Part shown: positions 1 through 9,090 of the stretch, piece by piece
Position numbering within the stretch: the stretch's first letter is position 1
How the letters are laid out: the number at the start of each line of letters is the position of its first letter
DNA from: Achromobacter aloeverae
Lineage (GTDB): Bacteria; Pseudomonadota; Gammaproteobacteria; Burkholderiales; Burkholderiaceae_B
Assembly (NCBI RefSeq): GCF_004121055.1
Contig: NZ_PYAL01000001.1
Location: forward strand, 372,001 to 436,000
Length of the DNA: 64,000 bases
Direction of reading: 5' to 3'
Notes under the pieces: generated by a model
What the model saw: the letters and a program-made list of their open reading frames with translations, nothing else
What the model was told of the DNA's origin: nothing
Database searches by the model: none
Translations under genes and position numbers: made by a program

Positions 1-96
1 TGCCCGGCTGAGTGACCTTTTTGCCCATACGGATCCACGGAAGCGGAAATTTCCTCAACTAAGTAGGATCCGGCCGTCAACCCCCCGTAAAACGCG

Positions 97-3000
97 CTAA
101 GCCGCCCCGTAACCTCCTCCTCCAGGCGTTTCCACCACGAACACATCGCCCGGCTTGAGAACCACGCTATCCTGGGCCGCGAGCGGCTGGATGGCGCCGT
201 CGGCGCGCTCGACGTAGTTGCGGCCCATCTGGGCGGGCGCGCCGCCTTGCAGGCCGAAAGGCGCGTGCAAGCGGTTGTTCGAGAGTATCGCCGCCGTCAT
301 TTCCTCCAGGAAGCGCAGCTTGCGCACGCCGCCGTCGCCGCCGCGCCACCGTCCCGCCCCGCCGGACCCATGGCGGATTCCGTAGGACTCCAGCCGCACC
401 GGGAACCGAAGTTCCAGCACCTCGGGATCGGTCAGCCGCGAATTGGTCATGTGCGCCTGCACCACGGACTGCCCATGGAAACCGTGCGCCGTGTCCTCCG
501 GCGCATCGATGCGCGACGGCCCCGCGCCCGTGCCCCCGGCGATGGTCTCGTAGTACTGGTAGCGCGCATTGCCGAAGGTCAGGTTGTTCATCGTCCCCTG
601 GCTGGCCGCCAGCACGCCCAGCGCGCCGAACAGCGCATTGACGATGCACATCGAGGTTTCCACGTTGCCGGCCACCACCGAAGCGGGCGACCGCGGCCGC
701 AGCATCGAGCCTTCCGGCACGATGATGCGTATGGGCTTGAGGCAGCCGGAGTTCAACGGAATGGCGTCGTCGACCAACGTGCGGAAGACATACAGCACGG
801 CCGCCATCGAGATCGCCGCGGGTGCGTTGAAGTTGTTCTCCAGTTGCGCCGACGTGCCCGTGAAGTCCACGACCGCGCTGCGGGCGGACCGATCCACCGT
901 CACCGCCACGCGTATGACCGCGCCGTTATCCAGCGGATACGTATAGCGTCCATCCTTCAGCACCGAGATCACCCGGCGCACGGCCTCTTCCGCGTTGTCC
1001 TGCACGTGCCCCATGTAGGCGCGCACGACGTCCAGGCCGAAGTGATCGCACATGGCGAGCAGCTCGCGCACGCCTTTTTCGTTGGCGGCGATCTGCGCGT
1101 GCATGTCCGCGATATTCTGGTCCGGGTTGCGGGCGGGCCATTTGCCGGACGACAGGATCCGCCGCGCCTCCGCTTCGCGGAACTCGCCGTTGCGCACCAG
1201 CTGGAAATTGGTGAACAGCACGCCCTCGTCTTCCACCGTGCGCGAATCGGGCGGCATGGAGCCCGGCGTGGTGCCGCCGATGTCGGCATGATGGCCGCGC
1301 GAGCCGACGAAAAATAGCAGCTCGTCGCCGGCGCGGTCGAACACCGGCGTGATGACCGTGACGTCGGGCAAGTGCGTGCCGCCATGATAGGGATCGTTGA
1401 CCACATAGGCGTCGCCGGGCTGCATGCGGCCGGCGTTGGCGTTCATCACCGTCTTGATCGATTCGCCCATGGACCCCAGGTGCACCGGCATATGCGGCGC
1501 ATTGGCGACCAGGTTGCCTTGCGCATCGAAGATGGCGCAGGAAAAATCCAGCCGCTCCTTGATGTTCACCGAATACGCCGTGTTCTGCAGCCGGTAGCCC
1601 ATCTGCTCGGCGATGGACATGAACAGGTTGTTGAATACTTCCAGCATCACCGGATCGGCCTGCGTGCCGATCGCGCGCCGTTGCGGCCGCTGCGCCACGC
1701 GCTTGAGCACCAGGTGGTCCAGCGGCGTGACTTCGGCCTGCCAACCGGCTTCGACGACAGTGGTCTGGTTCTGCTCGGAAATGATGGCCGGACCCGCGAT
1801 GACATGTCCCGGCCCCATGTCCGCACGGACATACAGCGGCGTGTCGTGCCAGGCCCCGGCGCTGTACATGCGCACGACCTGGCGCACGCGCGGCACGGCA
1901 TCGGCGTGGGGCGCAACCGGCGTCTCGATGGCGGCCGCGCCGCCGCCGGTGGCGGCCACGGAGATGGTCTCCACCACCAGGTCGCGGCCGGGCATCAGGA
2001 AGGAATAGCGCTGGCGGTAGGCTGCCTCGAAATCCGCGCGCACCCCAGCCAGCGACGCGAACGGCACTTCCAGCGCGGTGTCGGTGCCGCGGTACTTGAG
2101 GTGCAGGCGCCGCTGCACCGTGATATCGGCGTCAGCCACGTGCTGGCGCCGCAACTCGGCCGTAGCGGCCGCCGCCAGCTCGTCCAGCTCGGCCGCCAGG
2201 CGCGGCATCAAGCCGGCGTCGAGCACCTGCTCCACGGTCTTCTGCCGCATCTCGGCCTGGTCGGCCAGGCCCATGCCATAGGCGGACAGCACGCCGCCCA
2301 GGGGATGGGCGTACACCGTCGTCATGCCCAGGGCGTCGGCCACCAGGCAGGCGTGCTGGCCGCCCGCGCCGCCGAAGACGGTCAGCGCGTACTCCGTCAC
2401 GTCGTGGCCCCGCTGCACCGAGATGCGCTTGATGGCCTCGGCCATATTGCCCACCGCGATTTCCAGGAAGCCTTCCGCCAGGGCCTCCGGCGACATCGCG
2501 CGGCCCGTCTCTTCCGCGATCCGCGCCGCCATGCGGGCGAAACCCTCGACGACGGCGTCCCGGTCCAGCGGCTGGCGCGCATCGGGGCCGAATACCTTGG
2601 GGAAGAAGTCGGGCTGGATCTTGCCCAGCAGCACATTGCAGTCGGTCACCGCCAGGGGACCGCCGCGCCGGTAGCAAGCCGGCCCCGGATTGGCGCCCGC
2701 CGAGTCCGGACCGACGCGCAGGCGTGCGCCGTCGAAGGACAGGATGGAACCGCCGCCGGCGGCGACGGTGTGGATACTCATCATGGGGGCGCGCATGCGG
2801 ACGCCCGCCACCTGGGTTTCGAATTCGCGCTCGAACTCGCCGGCGTAGTGCGACACGTCGGTGGACGTGCCGCCCATGTCGAACCCGATGACCTTGCCGT
2901 AGCCCGCCTGCTCGCTGGTGCGCACCATGCCGACGATACCGCCGGCGGGGCCGGACAGGATGGCGTCCTTGCCACGGAAACGATAGGCGTCGGTCAGGCC

Positions 3001-3720
3001 GCCGCTGGACTGCATGAACATCAGCCGGATGCCGGGCAATTCGCTGGCCACCTGCTCCACATAGCGCTTGAGGATGGGCGAGAGATAGGCGTCGACCACG
3101 GTCGTGTCGCCGCGCGACACGAACTTGATCAAGGGGCTGACTTCGTGGGACACCGAGACCTGGGCAAAGCCGGCCTCGCGCGCCAGCTCGGCGGCGCGGC
3201 GCTCGTGCGCGGGATTGCGCCAGGCATGCATGAAGACGATGGCCACCGCGCGCAGCCCGCGCCCGGCGCAGGCGCGCAGTTCCTCGGCCAGCGCCGCTTC
3301 ATCGAGCGGCGCGACCATCGCGCCGTCCGCGCCGACGCGCTCGTCGGCCTCGATCACGGATTCGTACAGCATTTCAGGCAGGACGACATTGCGCTCGAAC
3401 AGGCGCGGACGGTTCTGGTAAGCGATGCGCAGACCGTCCCGAAACCCCCGCGTGGTAACCAGCAAGGTGCGCTCGCCCTTGCGTTCCAGCAGCGCATTGG
3501 TGGCGACGGTGGTCCCCATCTTGACGCACTCGACCTGCTCGGCCGGGACCGGCTGCCCCGGGGCCAGGCCCAGCAAGGCGCGTATGCCCGCCACGGCGGC
3601 GTCGCGATACTGCTCCGGATTTTCCGAGAGCATCTTGATGGTGGTGGTGCTGCCGTCGGGACGACGGCCCACGATGTCGGTGAACGTGCCTCCACGATCG
3701 ACCCAGAACTGCCACTTCAT
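97..3720 (-). CDS. Fused hydantoinase A/B (5-oxoprolinase-like) protein
   Basis: About 1207 aa. This is an ATP-dependent amidohydrolase of the 5-oxoprolinase/hydantoinase family with both subunits in one chain, as in eukaryotic-type 5-oxoprolinase. The HyuA half opens with [10 protein letters not shown] (residues 6-15), has [14 protein letters not shown] near 69-82 and an acetate-kinase-like [10 protein letters not shown] at 279-288. The HyuB half starts near residue 690 and runs to the end, with a GGGGYG tail. I place the start at the ATG at 3720 because AAGGGGAA lies just upstream and the GGTFTD motif is then at the usual distance; an in-frame start at 3768 is less likely. The substrate (5-oxoproline, hydantoin or another cyclic amide) cannot be read from sequence. 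It is divergent from the regulator at 3982. Family assignment is secure, the substrate is open. Confidence 0.9.
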   Translation of the reverse strand: MKWQFWVDRGGTFTDIVGRRPDGSTTTIKMLSENPEQYRDAAVAGIRALLGLAPGQPVPAEQVECVKMGTTVATNALLERKGERTLLVTTRGFRDGLRIAYQNRPRLFERNVVLPEMLYESVIEADERVGADGAMVAPLDEAALAEELRACAGRGLRAVAIVFMHAWRNPAHERRAAELAREAGFAQVSVSHEVSPLIKFVSRGDTTVVDAYLSPILKRYVEQVASELPGIRLMFMQSSGGLTDAYRFRGKDAILSGPAGGIVGMVRTSEQAGYGKVIGFDMGGTSTDVSHYAGEFEREFETQVAGVRMRAPMMSIHTVAAGGGSILSFDGARLRVGPDSAGANPGPACYRRGGPLAVTDCNVLLGKIQPDFFPKVFGPDARQPLDRDAVVEGFARMAARIAEETGRAMSPEALAEGFLEIAVGNMAEAIKRISVQRGHDVTEYALTVFGGAGGQHACLVADALGMTTVYAHPLGGVLSAYGMGLADQAEMRQKTVEQVLDAGLMPRLAAELDELAAAATAELRRQHVADADITVQRRLHLKYRGTDTALEVPFASLAGVRADFEAAYRQRYSFLMPGRDLVVETISVAATGGGAAAIETPVAPHADAVPRVRQVVRMYSAGAWHDTPLYVRADMGPGHVIAGPAIISEQNQTTVVEAGWQAEVTPLDHLVLKRVAQRPQRRAIGTQADPVMLEVFNNLFMSIAEQMGYRLQNTAYSVNIKERLDFSCAIFDAQGNLVANAPHMPVHLGSMGESIKTVMNANAGRMQPGDAYVVNDPYHGGTHLPDVTVITPVFDRAGDELLFFVGSRGHHADIGGTTPGSMPPDSRTVEDEGVLFTNFQLVRNGEFREAEARRILSSGKWPARNPDQNIADMHAQIAANEKGVRELLAMCDHFGLDVVRAYMGHVQDNAEEAVRRVISVLKDGRYTYPLDNGAVIRVAVTVDRSARSAVVDFTGTSAQLENNFNAPAAISMAAVLYVFRTLVDDAIPLNSGCLKPIRIIVPEGSMLRPRSPASVVAGNVETSMCIVNALFGALGVLAASQGTMNNLTFGNARYQYYETIAGGTGAGPSRIDAPEDTAHGFHGQSVVQAHMTNSRLTDPEVLELRFPVRLESYGIRHGSGGAGRWRGGDGGVRKLRFLEEMTAAILSNNRLHAPFGLQGGAPAQMGRNYVERADGAIQPLAAQDSVVLKPGDVFVVETPGGGGYGAA

Positions 3721-3820
3721 ATGGTTCCCCTTGACGGATGACGGCGCCCGCACGCCACCGCGGAGCAACTAGGGAGCGAGGCGTATCAGGGCATGGCAAC
3801 AGGCAGAGGATGCTAATAAT

Positions 3821-3841
3821 TTGTCGATAAATTATCAACGA
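3821..3841. promoter_or_regulatory. Imperfect dyad, candidate operator in divergent promoter region
   Basis: TTGTCGATAA (3821-3830), a central A, then TTATCAACGA (3832-3841). The arms pair at 8 of 10 positions. The dyad sits in an AT-rich island between the hydantoinase start (3720) and the regulator start (3982), where promoters for both should lie. A TATAAC at 3851-3856 could be a -10 element. Binding by the neighbouring regulator is inference. Confidence 0.35.
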
Positions 3842-3981
3842 ACTATTTTTTATAACGGGTGATCAACGGCACGGCGATACACCCGCCTGCGCGGATCTGG
3901 CAGCATACTGGGCGTATCGCCTTTGCCGTATCGGCCTTCCCCTATCTACCTTCCATCCCCCCTTCCGTCCGCTTGCCGACC

Positions 3982-4674
3982 ATGTCCCGCGCCGAACGAT
4001 TGCTTGAATTGATGCAGAGCCTGCGCCGCCACCGCCGCCCGGTCAGCGGCCAGGCGCTGGCCGCCGAGCTGGGCATCAGCCTGCGCACCCTGTATCGGGA
4101 CATCGCCAGCCTGCAGGCGCAAGGCGCCCGCATCGAAGGCGAGCCGGGGCTGGGATATGTGTTGCAGCCGGGCTTCCTGCTGCCGCCGCTGATGTTTTCC
4201 GCGGGCGAGCTGGAGGCCTTGATGCTGGGCGCCCGCTGGGTCATGAAGCGTACGGATACGGAGCTGGCGCGCGATGCGCAAAACGCGCTGGCCAAGGTCT
4301 CGGCGGTGCTGCCCGCCGATCTGCGCCAGTCGCTGCATGACAGCACGCTGCTGGTCGGCCCCGCCGCTACGCTGGCGGACGGACAGGATTACCTGCCCCT
4401 GTTGCGCCAGGCCATCCGCAAGGAGCGCAAGGTGAGCATCCGCTACCGCGACCAACAGGGGCGCGATAGCGATCGCGTCATCTGGCCATTCGCCCTGGGC
4501 TACTTCGAGCGCGTACGCATGCTGGCCGCCTGGTGCGAACGGCGCCAGGCGCTGCGCCATTTCCGGGTCGACCGGATCACGGCGCTGACGCCCGGCGAGG
4601 AACGCTATCCGGCGCGGCGGCTCGCGTTGCTCAAGCAGTGGCGGGAAGAAACGGGCATCCCGGCCACGCCCTGA
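3982..4674 (+). CDS. YafY-type HTH/WYL transcriptional regulator
   Basis: About 230 aa. The N-terminus is an HTH_11 (DeoR-like) winged helix: SRAERLLELMQ followed by the recognition segment ELGISLRTLYRDIASL near residues 28-43. The middle and C-terminus form a WYL-type ligand-sensing region, ending in a conserved RHFRVDRI stretch near residue 195. I chose the ATG at 3982 because homologues start with M-(S)-R-A-E-R; the frame is open upstream to 3859 but that extension has no family character. Regulators of this type are often paired with glyoxalase-fold genes, and a VOC protein follows about 260 bp downstream. The effector and targets are unknown; divergence from the hydantoinase gene makes that gene a possible target. 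Confidence 0.85.
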   Translation: MSRAERLLELMQSLRRHRRPVSGQALAAELGISLRTLYRDIASLQAQGARIEGEPGLGYVLQPGFLLPPLMFSAGELEALMLGARWVMKRTDTELARDAQNALAKVSAVLPADLRQSLHDSTLLVGPAATLADGQDYLPLLRQAIRKERKVSIRYRDQQGRDSDRVIWPFALGYFERVRMLAAWCERRQALRHFRVDRITALTPGEERYPARRLALLKQWREETGIPATP

Positions 4675-4933
4675 AGTGGCCGGGGCTCGGGGCTGGCTCG
4701 TTCCGGGGCGGGAAAGGCGGCGGCGGATAAGAAACGAACCAGCGGGCGAGCCGGGGCGGACAAAGGTCTCGACGAGGGTGTCGACAAGGGGCCGACTAAG
4801 GTCCGACAGTCCGACAGCCCGACAAACACTACTGCCAAAAATTGACAGTGCCTGCCCCTACCATGGCGGCTCCCTGGACACGATCGGCCCGATGGGCGGG
4901 CCGGCCCGGATCCAGTCCTTCAAGGTAGCCACC

Positions 4934-5302
4934 ATGACCCACCCCAACCACATCATTCTCTACGTCGAAGATGCCGCGCAAAGCGCGCGCTTCTATGCGC
5001 AGCTGCTGGACAAGCCGGCCATCGAGGCCATGCCAACCTTCGCGCTGTTCCTGCTGGACGGCGGCCTGAAACTGGGCCTGTGGACGCGCCAGGCCGTCAT
5101 TCCCGCCGCCACGCCGGTGGGCGGCAGCGAAATCGGCTTCACCCTGCCGGACGACGCGGCGGTCGACGCCACCTACGCGCGCTGGACTAAGCTGGGCCTG
5201 AAGATCCTGCAAACGCCGCAAAAGGTGGACTTCGGCTATACCTTCACGGCGCAGGACCCGGATGGTCATCGGCTGCGGGCGTATCACGTCTTCGCCGATT
5301 GA
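4934..5302 (+). CDS. VOC family (glyoxalase/bleomycin-resistance fold) protein
   Basis: About 122 aa, a single vicinal-oxygen-chelate domain. The opening HIILYVEDAAQSARFYAQLL is the classic first beta-alpha unit, and the C-terminus has the usual FTAQDPDGHRLRAY strand. The start at 4934 follows AAGGTAGCC and matches the family N-terminus; the open frame back to 4676 is not supported. The specific activity cannot be inferred, since members range from dioxygenases and lyases to antibiotic-binding proteins. The 260 bp before it holds short GTCCGACAG-like direct repeats around 4800-4825 but no convincing promoter. Confidence 0.85.
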   Translation: MTHPNHIILYVEDAAQSARFYAQLLDKPAIEAMPTFALFLLDGGLKLGLWTRQAVIPAATPVGGSEIGFTLPDDAAVDATYARWTKLGLKILQTPQKVDFGYTFTAQDPDGHRLRAYHVFAD

Positions 5303-5369
5303 CGCCAGCGTCGAAGCCGACAATCCGGGCCCGCGCCGGCTACCCGGATCTACCGCCTCCCTTCCCGTC

Positions 5370-5386
5370 GGCGCCGTGCCGGCGCC
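5370..5386. terminator. GC hairpin between convergent genes
   Basis: GGCGCCG - TGC - CGGCGCC, a 7-bp perfect stem with a 3-nt loop, lies between the stop of the VOC gene and the stop of the ankyrin gene. There is no clear U-tract on either strand, so intrinsic termination is only possible. Confidence 0.35.
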
Positions 5387-5410
5387 TTCGGGACGTCCGG
5401 TCACCCGGCT

Positions 5411-6277
5411 TCAGGGCTTGGGAGGATCGTCGTAGGAGTTCAGCCTGACGCCGGAGACACCGCCCAACGAGGGGCCGTCCTTGCCGGGCGCTTGCTGCGC
5501 GGACTGCTCGGACTGCGCGCGCGGCGCGGCATCGGGCGGCGTCGCGGCGACGCCGGCGGGTTGCGCGCCATCGCCCGCCGGCGGCGATGACGACGCACGC
5601 GACGGTTGATGGTTCTTCGCCACCTGCTCAAGCCACTGGGCCAGCGCTTCCTGCTTCGCCGAACGGGCCCAGGCGGCGGCGTCCAGGCCGGCCAGGCTGC
5701 GATTGGTCGGATCCGCCCCGGCATCGAGCAGCAACTGCGCCATTTCCCGGCTGCCGGACCGGCCGGCCATCATCAAGGGCGTGGTGCCGTCGGGTCCCGG
5801 CGCATTGACGATGGCCTGTTTGGACAGCAAGAGCTTGGCGGTTTCCAGCTGCCCCGTGGAAGCCGCATAGTGCAGCGGCGTCCAGCCCAGGCGGTTGACC
5901 TGGGCGCCGCGCGCGATCAGCGCCTCCGCACGCCGGATCTCGCCCTTGAGCGCCAGGTACATGAGCGGGGTTTCGTCGCTACCGTTGGTGGCGTTCACAT
6001 CGGTGCGGCGGTCCGCCGCCAGCAGGTCGAACACGTCCCAGGCGCCATCGCGCACGGCCTGCATGAGCGCGGGCTGCCCACGGTTCTTCTGGTTCGGGTT
6101 CCACCCGGACGCCAGCAGCGCCTTCATCTCGCCGACATTGTCGTTGGCGACATAGATCCAGGCGTCCGCGGGGCGGGCCGCCTGGGCCGGGGGCGCGGCG
6201 GAGAAGGCGCAAGCCAGGGTCAGGCCCAGGCCGGCAAGCGCGCGGTCCACGCGGTAGGAAGTACGGTAGCGGTTCAT
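5411..6277 (-). CDS. Secreted or periplasmic ankyrin-repeat protein
   Basis: About 288 aa. The N-terminus is a signal peptide (basic start, hydrophobic LAGLGLTLACAFSAA, cleavage likely after AQA near residue 33). Residues about 40-205 are four to five ankyrin repeats with recognisable TPLHYAA, TPLMYLA and TTPLMMAGRSG helices. The last 80 residues are a low-complexity Pro/Ala/Ser/Gln tail. Ankyrin repeats mediate protein-protein contacts; the partner is unknown. In several proteobacteria such small exported ankyrin proteins accompany catalases, but no catalase is seen here. It lies downstream of tatD in the same direction, with an AT-rich triple repeat in its upstream region. Confidence 0.85.
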   Translation of the reverse strand: MNRYRTSYRVDRALAGLGLTLACAFSAAPPAQAARPADAWIYVANDNVGEMKALLASGWNPNQKNRGQPALMQAVRDGAWDVFDLLAADRRTDVNATNGSDETPLMYLALKGEIRRAEALIARGAQVNRLGWTPLHYAASTGQLETAKLLLSKQAIVNAPGPDGTTPLMMAGRSGSREMAQLLLDAGADPTNRSLAGLDAAAWARSAKQEALAQWLEQVAKNHQPSRASSSPPAGDGAQPAGVAATPPDAAPRAQSEQSAQQAPGKDGPSLGGVSGVRLNSYDDPPKP

Positions 6278-6332
6278 GCGCGGTGTCCTCCGGCGGTACG
6301 GGCGCCGCCCATATCACTCAGCAATCGGCTTC

Positions 6333-6374
6333 AAATAATTTACTTTAAATACTTTACTTTAAATAATTTACTTT
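6333..6374. repeat. Three tandem 14-bp AT-rich repeats
   Basis: AAATAATTTACTTT (6333-6346), AAATACTTTACTTT (6347-6360) and AAATAATTTACTTT (6361-6374) are head to tail with one mismatch. They occupy the space between the tatD stop (6378) and the ankyrin start (6277) and stand out sharply from the GC-rich surroundings. They could be a promoter/operator region for the ankyrin gene or a slippage-prone spacer. Confidence 0.85.
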
Positions 6375-6377
6375 AGC

Positions 6378-7148
6378 TTATTTGACTATCTTATTGAATA
6401 ATTTGAAGAAATTTTCCGTCGATGCGCGCGCGACCTCGGCAACGGGTATCCCCTTCAGGTCAGCGATCTTCTCCGCCACATGTATCACCTTGGACGGATC
6501 GTTGAGCTTGCCACGATACGGCACGGGCGCCAGGTAGGGCGAATCGGTTTCGATCAAGAGGCGATCCAGCGGCACCTTGGCCGCCACTTCATGCAGCTGC
6601 GTGGCGTTCTTGAACGTGACGATGCCGGACAGCGAAATATAGAAATCGAGGTCGATGGCGGCCTGCGCCACGTCCCAGGTCTCGGTGAAGCAGTGCATCA
6701 CGCCACCGGCCTCGGCCGCGCTCTCCTCGCGCATCAGCTTGAGCGTGTCCTCGGCGGAGCTGCGCGTGTGGATGATCAGCGGCAGGCCGGTCTCGCGCGC
6801 GGCGCGAATATGGGTGCGGAAGCGGTTGCGCTGCCAGTCCAGCGGTTCGCTCAAGCGGTAGTAATCCAGCCCGGTCTCGCCGATCGCCACGACCTTGGGG
6901 TCCTGGGACAGCTCGGCCAGCTCGTCGGCGGTGGGCTCGTGCGTGTCCTCGTAGTCGGGATGCACGCCCACCGACGCCCACAGGTTTCGATGCGGCGCGA
7001 CCATGTCCATCAGCCCCCGCCACTCCGGCAGGTTGACGCTGACGACCAGGGCATGCGTCACCTGGTTGGCCGCCATGCGATCGAGAATGGCGGGCAGATC
7101 GGCCGCCAGTTCGGGGAAGTTCAGGTGACAGTGCGAATCGACGTACAT
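6378..7148 (-). CDS. TatD family metal-dependent hydrolase
   Basis: About 256 aa, the normal length. A TIM-barrel amidohydrolase of the TatD/YcfH/YjjV group, with the N-terminal metal motif SHCHLN (His6, His8), the GETGLDYYR strand (metal-binding Glu), an HTRSS strand, MHCFTE, and the C-terminal ETDSPYLAP motif with the catalytic Asp. Relatives have 3'-5' DNA exonuclease or D-aminoacyl-tRNA deacylase-like activity. Position next to holB-tmk-mltG matches ycfH in many proteobacteria. The last residues (FFKLFNKIVK) are AT-rich and run into the 14-bp repeats. Confidence 0.93.
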   Translation of the reverse strand: MYVDSHCHLNFPELAADLPAILDRMAANQVTHALVVSVNLPEWRGLMDMVAPHRNLWASVGVHPDYEDTHEPTADELAELSQDPKVVAIGETGLDYYRLSEPLDWQRNRFRTHIRAARETGLPLIIHTRSSAEDTLKLMREESAAEAGGVMHCFTETWDVAQAAIDLDFYISLSGIVTFKNATQLHEVAAKVPLDRLLIETDSPYLAPVPYRGKLNDPSKVIHVAEKIADLKGIPVAEVARASTENFFKLFNKIVK

Positions 7149-7203
7149 GTTCGAGGATAAAACGTGAATGGAGCGCGGTCCGGCCGCGCCGTATCTATCG
7201 CGC

Positions 7204-7235
7204 GGCGCGCAAAGCGCGCCGGCGGGGCGCCCCGC
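7204..7235. terminator. Two adjacent GC hairpins between holB and tatD
   Basis: GGCGCGC-AAA-GCGCGCC (7204-7220) is followed by the perfect 14-bp palindrome GCGGGGCGCCCCGC (7222-7235). They lie just after the holB stop on the transcribed minus strand. No U-tract follows, so this may be a processing or pause structure. The second palindrome recurs at 17762-17775. Confidence 0.4.
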
Positions 7236-7286
7236 TGCAAGCGCCGGGCCACAAGACGCCCTGGCTGGGCGGACTGGACCGGCCGG

Positions 7287-8408
7287 TCAAGCCTGGCAGG
7301 ATAGCACCACGCGCTGCAACGCAGCATGGGCGAACAGCTTGGCGTTCAGCGGATGCCCGGCCAGGCCGCGCTGGCGCGTCAGCCAACGCGCGGTCTCGGC
7401 CAGCCTGGCCGGCGCCGCGCGGGCGGCCGTGCGCGCCACCGGCTCGGCCAGGCCGGGAAAATAGCGGGGCGCCGCGCCGGCTCCGGCCAACATGAGGTCG
7501 ACATACAGCCTTTGCAAGGCATCTATCCACTGCGCGGCGGGCAATTTTTCCAATTGATCGGCCAGCACGCCCACATCGCTGCCCTTGCCATTGGCCAAGG
7601 GGAGCAGCAATTGCTCCAGCCACGCGGGACAGGCGGCCTCGCCCGACTGCGCCAGGCGCAAGGCGCCCAGCGGCGCGCCGCCGGCCGCGGCCAGCCAGTC
7701 GCCGGCATCGTCGATGCCTTGCGCCTGCAACCAGGCACGGGCCGCTGAAGGCGCGGGCGTCGGCAGCGGCAGGCGGCGGCAGCGCGACAGCAGCGTAGGC
7801 AGCAGGCGGTCGGGCGCATCGGCCACGAGCAGGAAGATGGTATGCGGCGGCGGCTCTTCCAGCACCTTGAGCAAGGCGTTGGCGGATACCACGTTCATGG
7901 CTTGCGCCGGATAGATCAGCGCCACCCGCCAGCCGCCACGGTGCGTGGCGGTGTTGAACCAGGACTCCAGCGCGCGCAACTGGTCGATACGGATTTCCTT
8001 GGACGGCGCGCGCTTGGCCGCGCCCCCGCCAGCCGCCGGTTCGCCGGCGTCCTCGCCCGCTTCGGCGGCGGCTTCGGCGCCTTCTTCCAGGGCCACCGCC
8101 TCCGGCCGCACCCGGCGCAGGTCCGGATGATTGCCGGCCGCCACCCAGGTGCAGGCGTGGCAGGCGCCGCAGGCCAGGCCGTCTTGTGGCGCTTCGCACA
8201 GCAGGCTGGCCGCCGCGGCGGCCGCGAACTGCAATTTGCCGATACCGGCCAGGCCGTGGACCAGCCAGGCGTGGGCGAAGCGTTCGCGCTGCCGCAGCCA
8301 GTTCCGCGCGATCTCCTCCTGCCATGGCAGGAAGCGCGCGATGTTCGCGGACTTGGCCTCGGCTGGGGCCGCGCCGGCCGCCGTGGCGGCCTGTCGGGTC
8401 GCGGTCAT
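7287..8408 (-). CDS. holB: DNA polymerase III subunit delta'
   Basis: About 373 aa. The clamp-loader delta' subunit, an AAA+ protein with a P-loop-like HGLAGIGKLQF (residues 51-61) in which the usual Ser/Thr after Lys is replaced, as expected for the non-hydrolysing subunit. A zinc module uses Cys71, Cys80, Cys83 and Cys86. A sensor-1-like segment is LLKVLEEPPPHTIFLLV. An Ala/Glu/Gly-rich insert of about 35 residues (103-138) follows the zinc module and probably loops out of domain I. It sits 55 bp downstream of tmk and is likely co-transcribed with mltG-tmk. Confidence 0.95.
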   Translation of the reverse strand: MTATRQAATAAGAAPAEAKSANIARFLPWQEEIARNWLRQRERFAHAWLVHGLAGIGKLQFAAAAAASLLCEAPQDGLACGACHACTWVAAGNHPDLRRVRPEAVALEEGAEAAAEAGEDAGEPAAGGGAAKRAPSKEIRIDQLRALESWFNTATHRGGWRVALIYPAQAMNVVSANALLKVLEEPPPHTIFLLVADAPDRLLPTLLSRCRRLPLPTPAPSAARAWLQAQGIDDAGDWLAAAGGAPLGALRLAQSGEAACPAWLEQLLLPLANGKGSDVGVLADQLEKLPAAQWIDALQRLYVDLMLAGAGAAPRYFPGLAEPVARTAARAAPARLAETARWLTRQRGLAGHPLNAKLFAHAALQRVVLSCQA

Positions 8409-8463
8409 GATGGTTTACCTCCGTGCCGCGCGCCGCGGCGTGCGCCGGTAAGGCGGATCGAGC

Positions 8464-9090
8464 TCATGCGGCCCCGCCCAGCAGCGCACGCACTTCGCCA
8501 CGCAGTTGTTCGCGCACGACGTCCTTCGGGCGGCTGCTGTCGATGATCCGGATGCGGTCCGGATACTGGCGCGCGCGAGCATGGTACGCATCGCGCGTGC
8601 GCTGGAAGAATTCCGCCCCTTCGCGCTCGAAGCGGTCCGGTTCGCGGGCGTCCGCCAGGCGCGCACGGGCCACCTCCAGCGGCACGTCGAACAGCCAGGT
8701 GCGGTCCGGCTGCAGGGCCGGGCGCATCCAGGACTCCAATACGGCCACCCGTTCAGCGCCCAGCGCCCGGCCGCCCCCCTGGTAGGCATAGGTGGCGTCG
8801 GTGTAACGGTCGCACACCACCCACTCCCCGCGCGCCAGGGCAGGCTCGATGACCTGGCGCAGGTGCTCGCAGCGGCCGGCGAACATGAGCAGGGTCTCCG
8901 CGTCCAGTCCCATGGCCTCGTGCAGCACCAGGTCGCGCAGCTTCTCGCCCAGCGCGGTGCCGCCCGGCTCGCGCGTCACGCGCACCGTCAAGCCGGCGCG
9001 CTGCAACTCATCCGCCACCCATTGCACATGGGTGCTCTTGCCGGCGCCGTCCACGCCTTCGAACGTAAGGAATCGTCCCCGTATGGTCAT
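8464..9090 (-). CDS. tmk: Thymidylate kinase
   Basis: About 208 aa. Phosphorylates dTMP to dTDP in the cytoplasm. The P-loop EGVDGAGKST is at residues 11-20, the DRY motif (CDRYTDATYAYQ) at 94-96, and the LID region near 140-150 contains arginines. The ATG overlaps the mltG stop by 4 nt (ATGA at 9087-9090), showing translational coupling. Confidence 0.97.
   Translation of the reverse strand: MTIRGRFLTFEGVDGAGKSTHVQWVADELQRAGLTVRVTREPGGTALGEKLRDLVLHEAMGLDAETLLMFAGRCEHLRQVIEPALARGEWVVCDRYTDATYAYQGGGRALGAERVAVLESWMRPALQPDRTWLFDVPLEVARARLADAREPDRFEREGAEFFQRTRDAYHARARQYPDRIRIIDSSRPKDVVREQLRGEVRALLGGAA

Noticed and set aside
1-96. Possible gene end at the left edge
   Set aside because: No frame with recognisable coding features reaches the edge; nothing can be supported in these 96 bases.
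1372-3741. Long open frame on the plus strand opposite the hydantoinase gene (789 codons)
   Set aside because: GC-rich third-position shadow: His/Arg/Gly-rich translation with no family features, while the minus strand encodes a clear two-domain enzyme.
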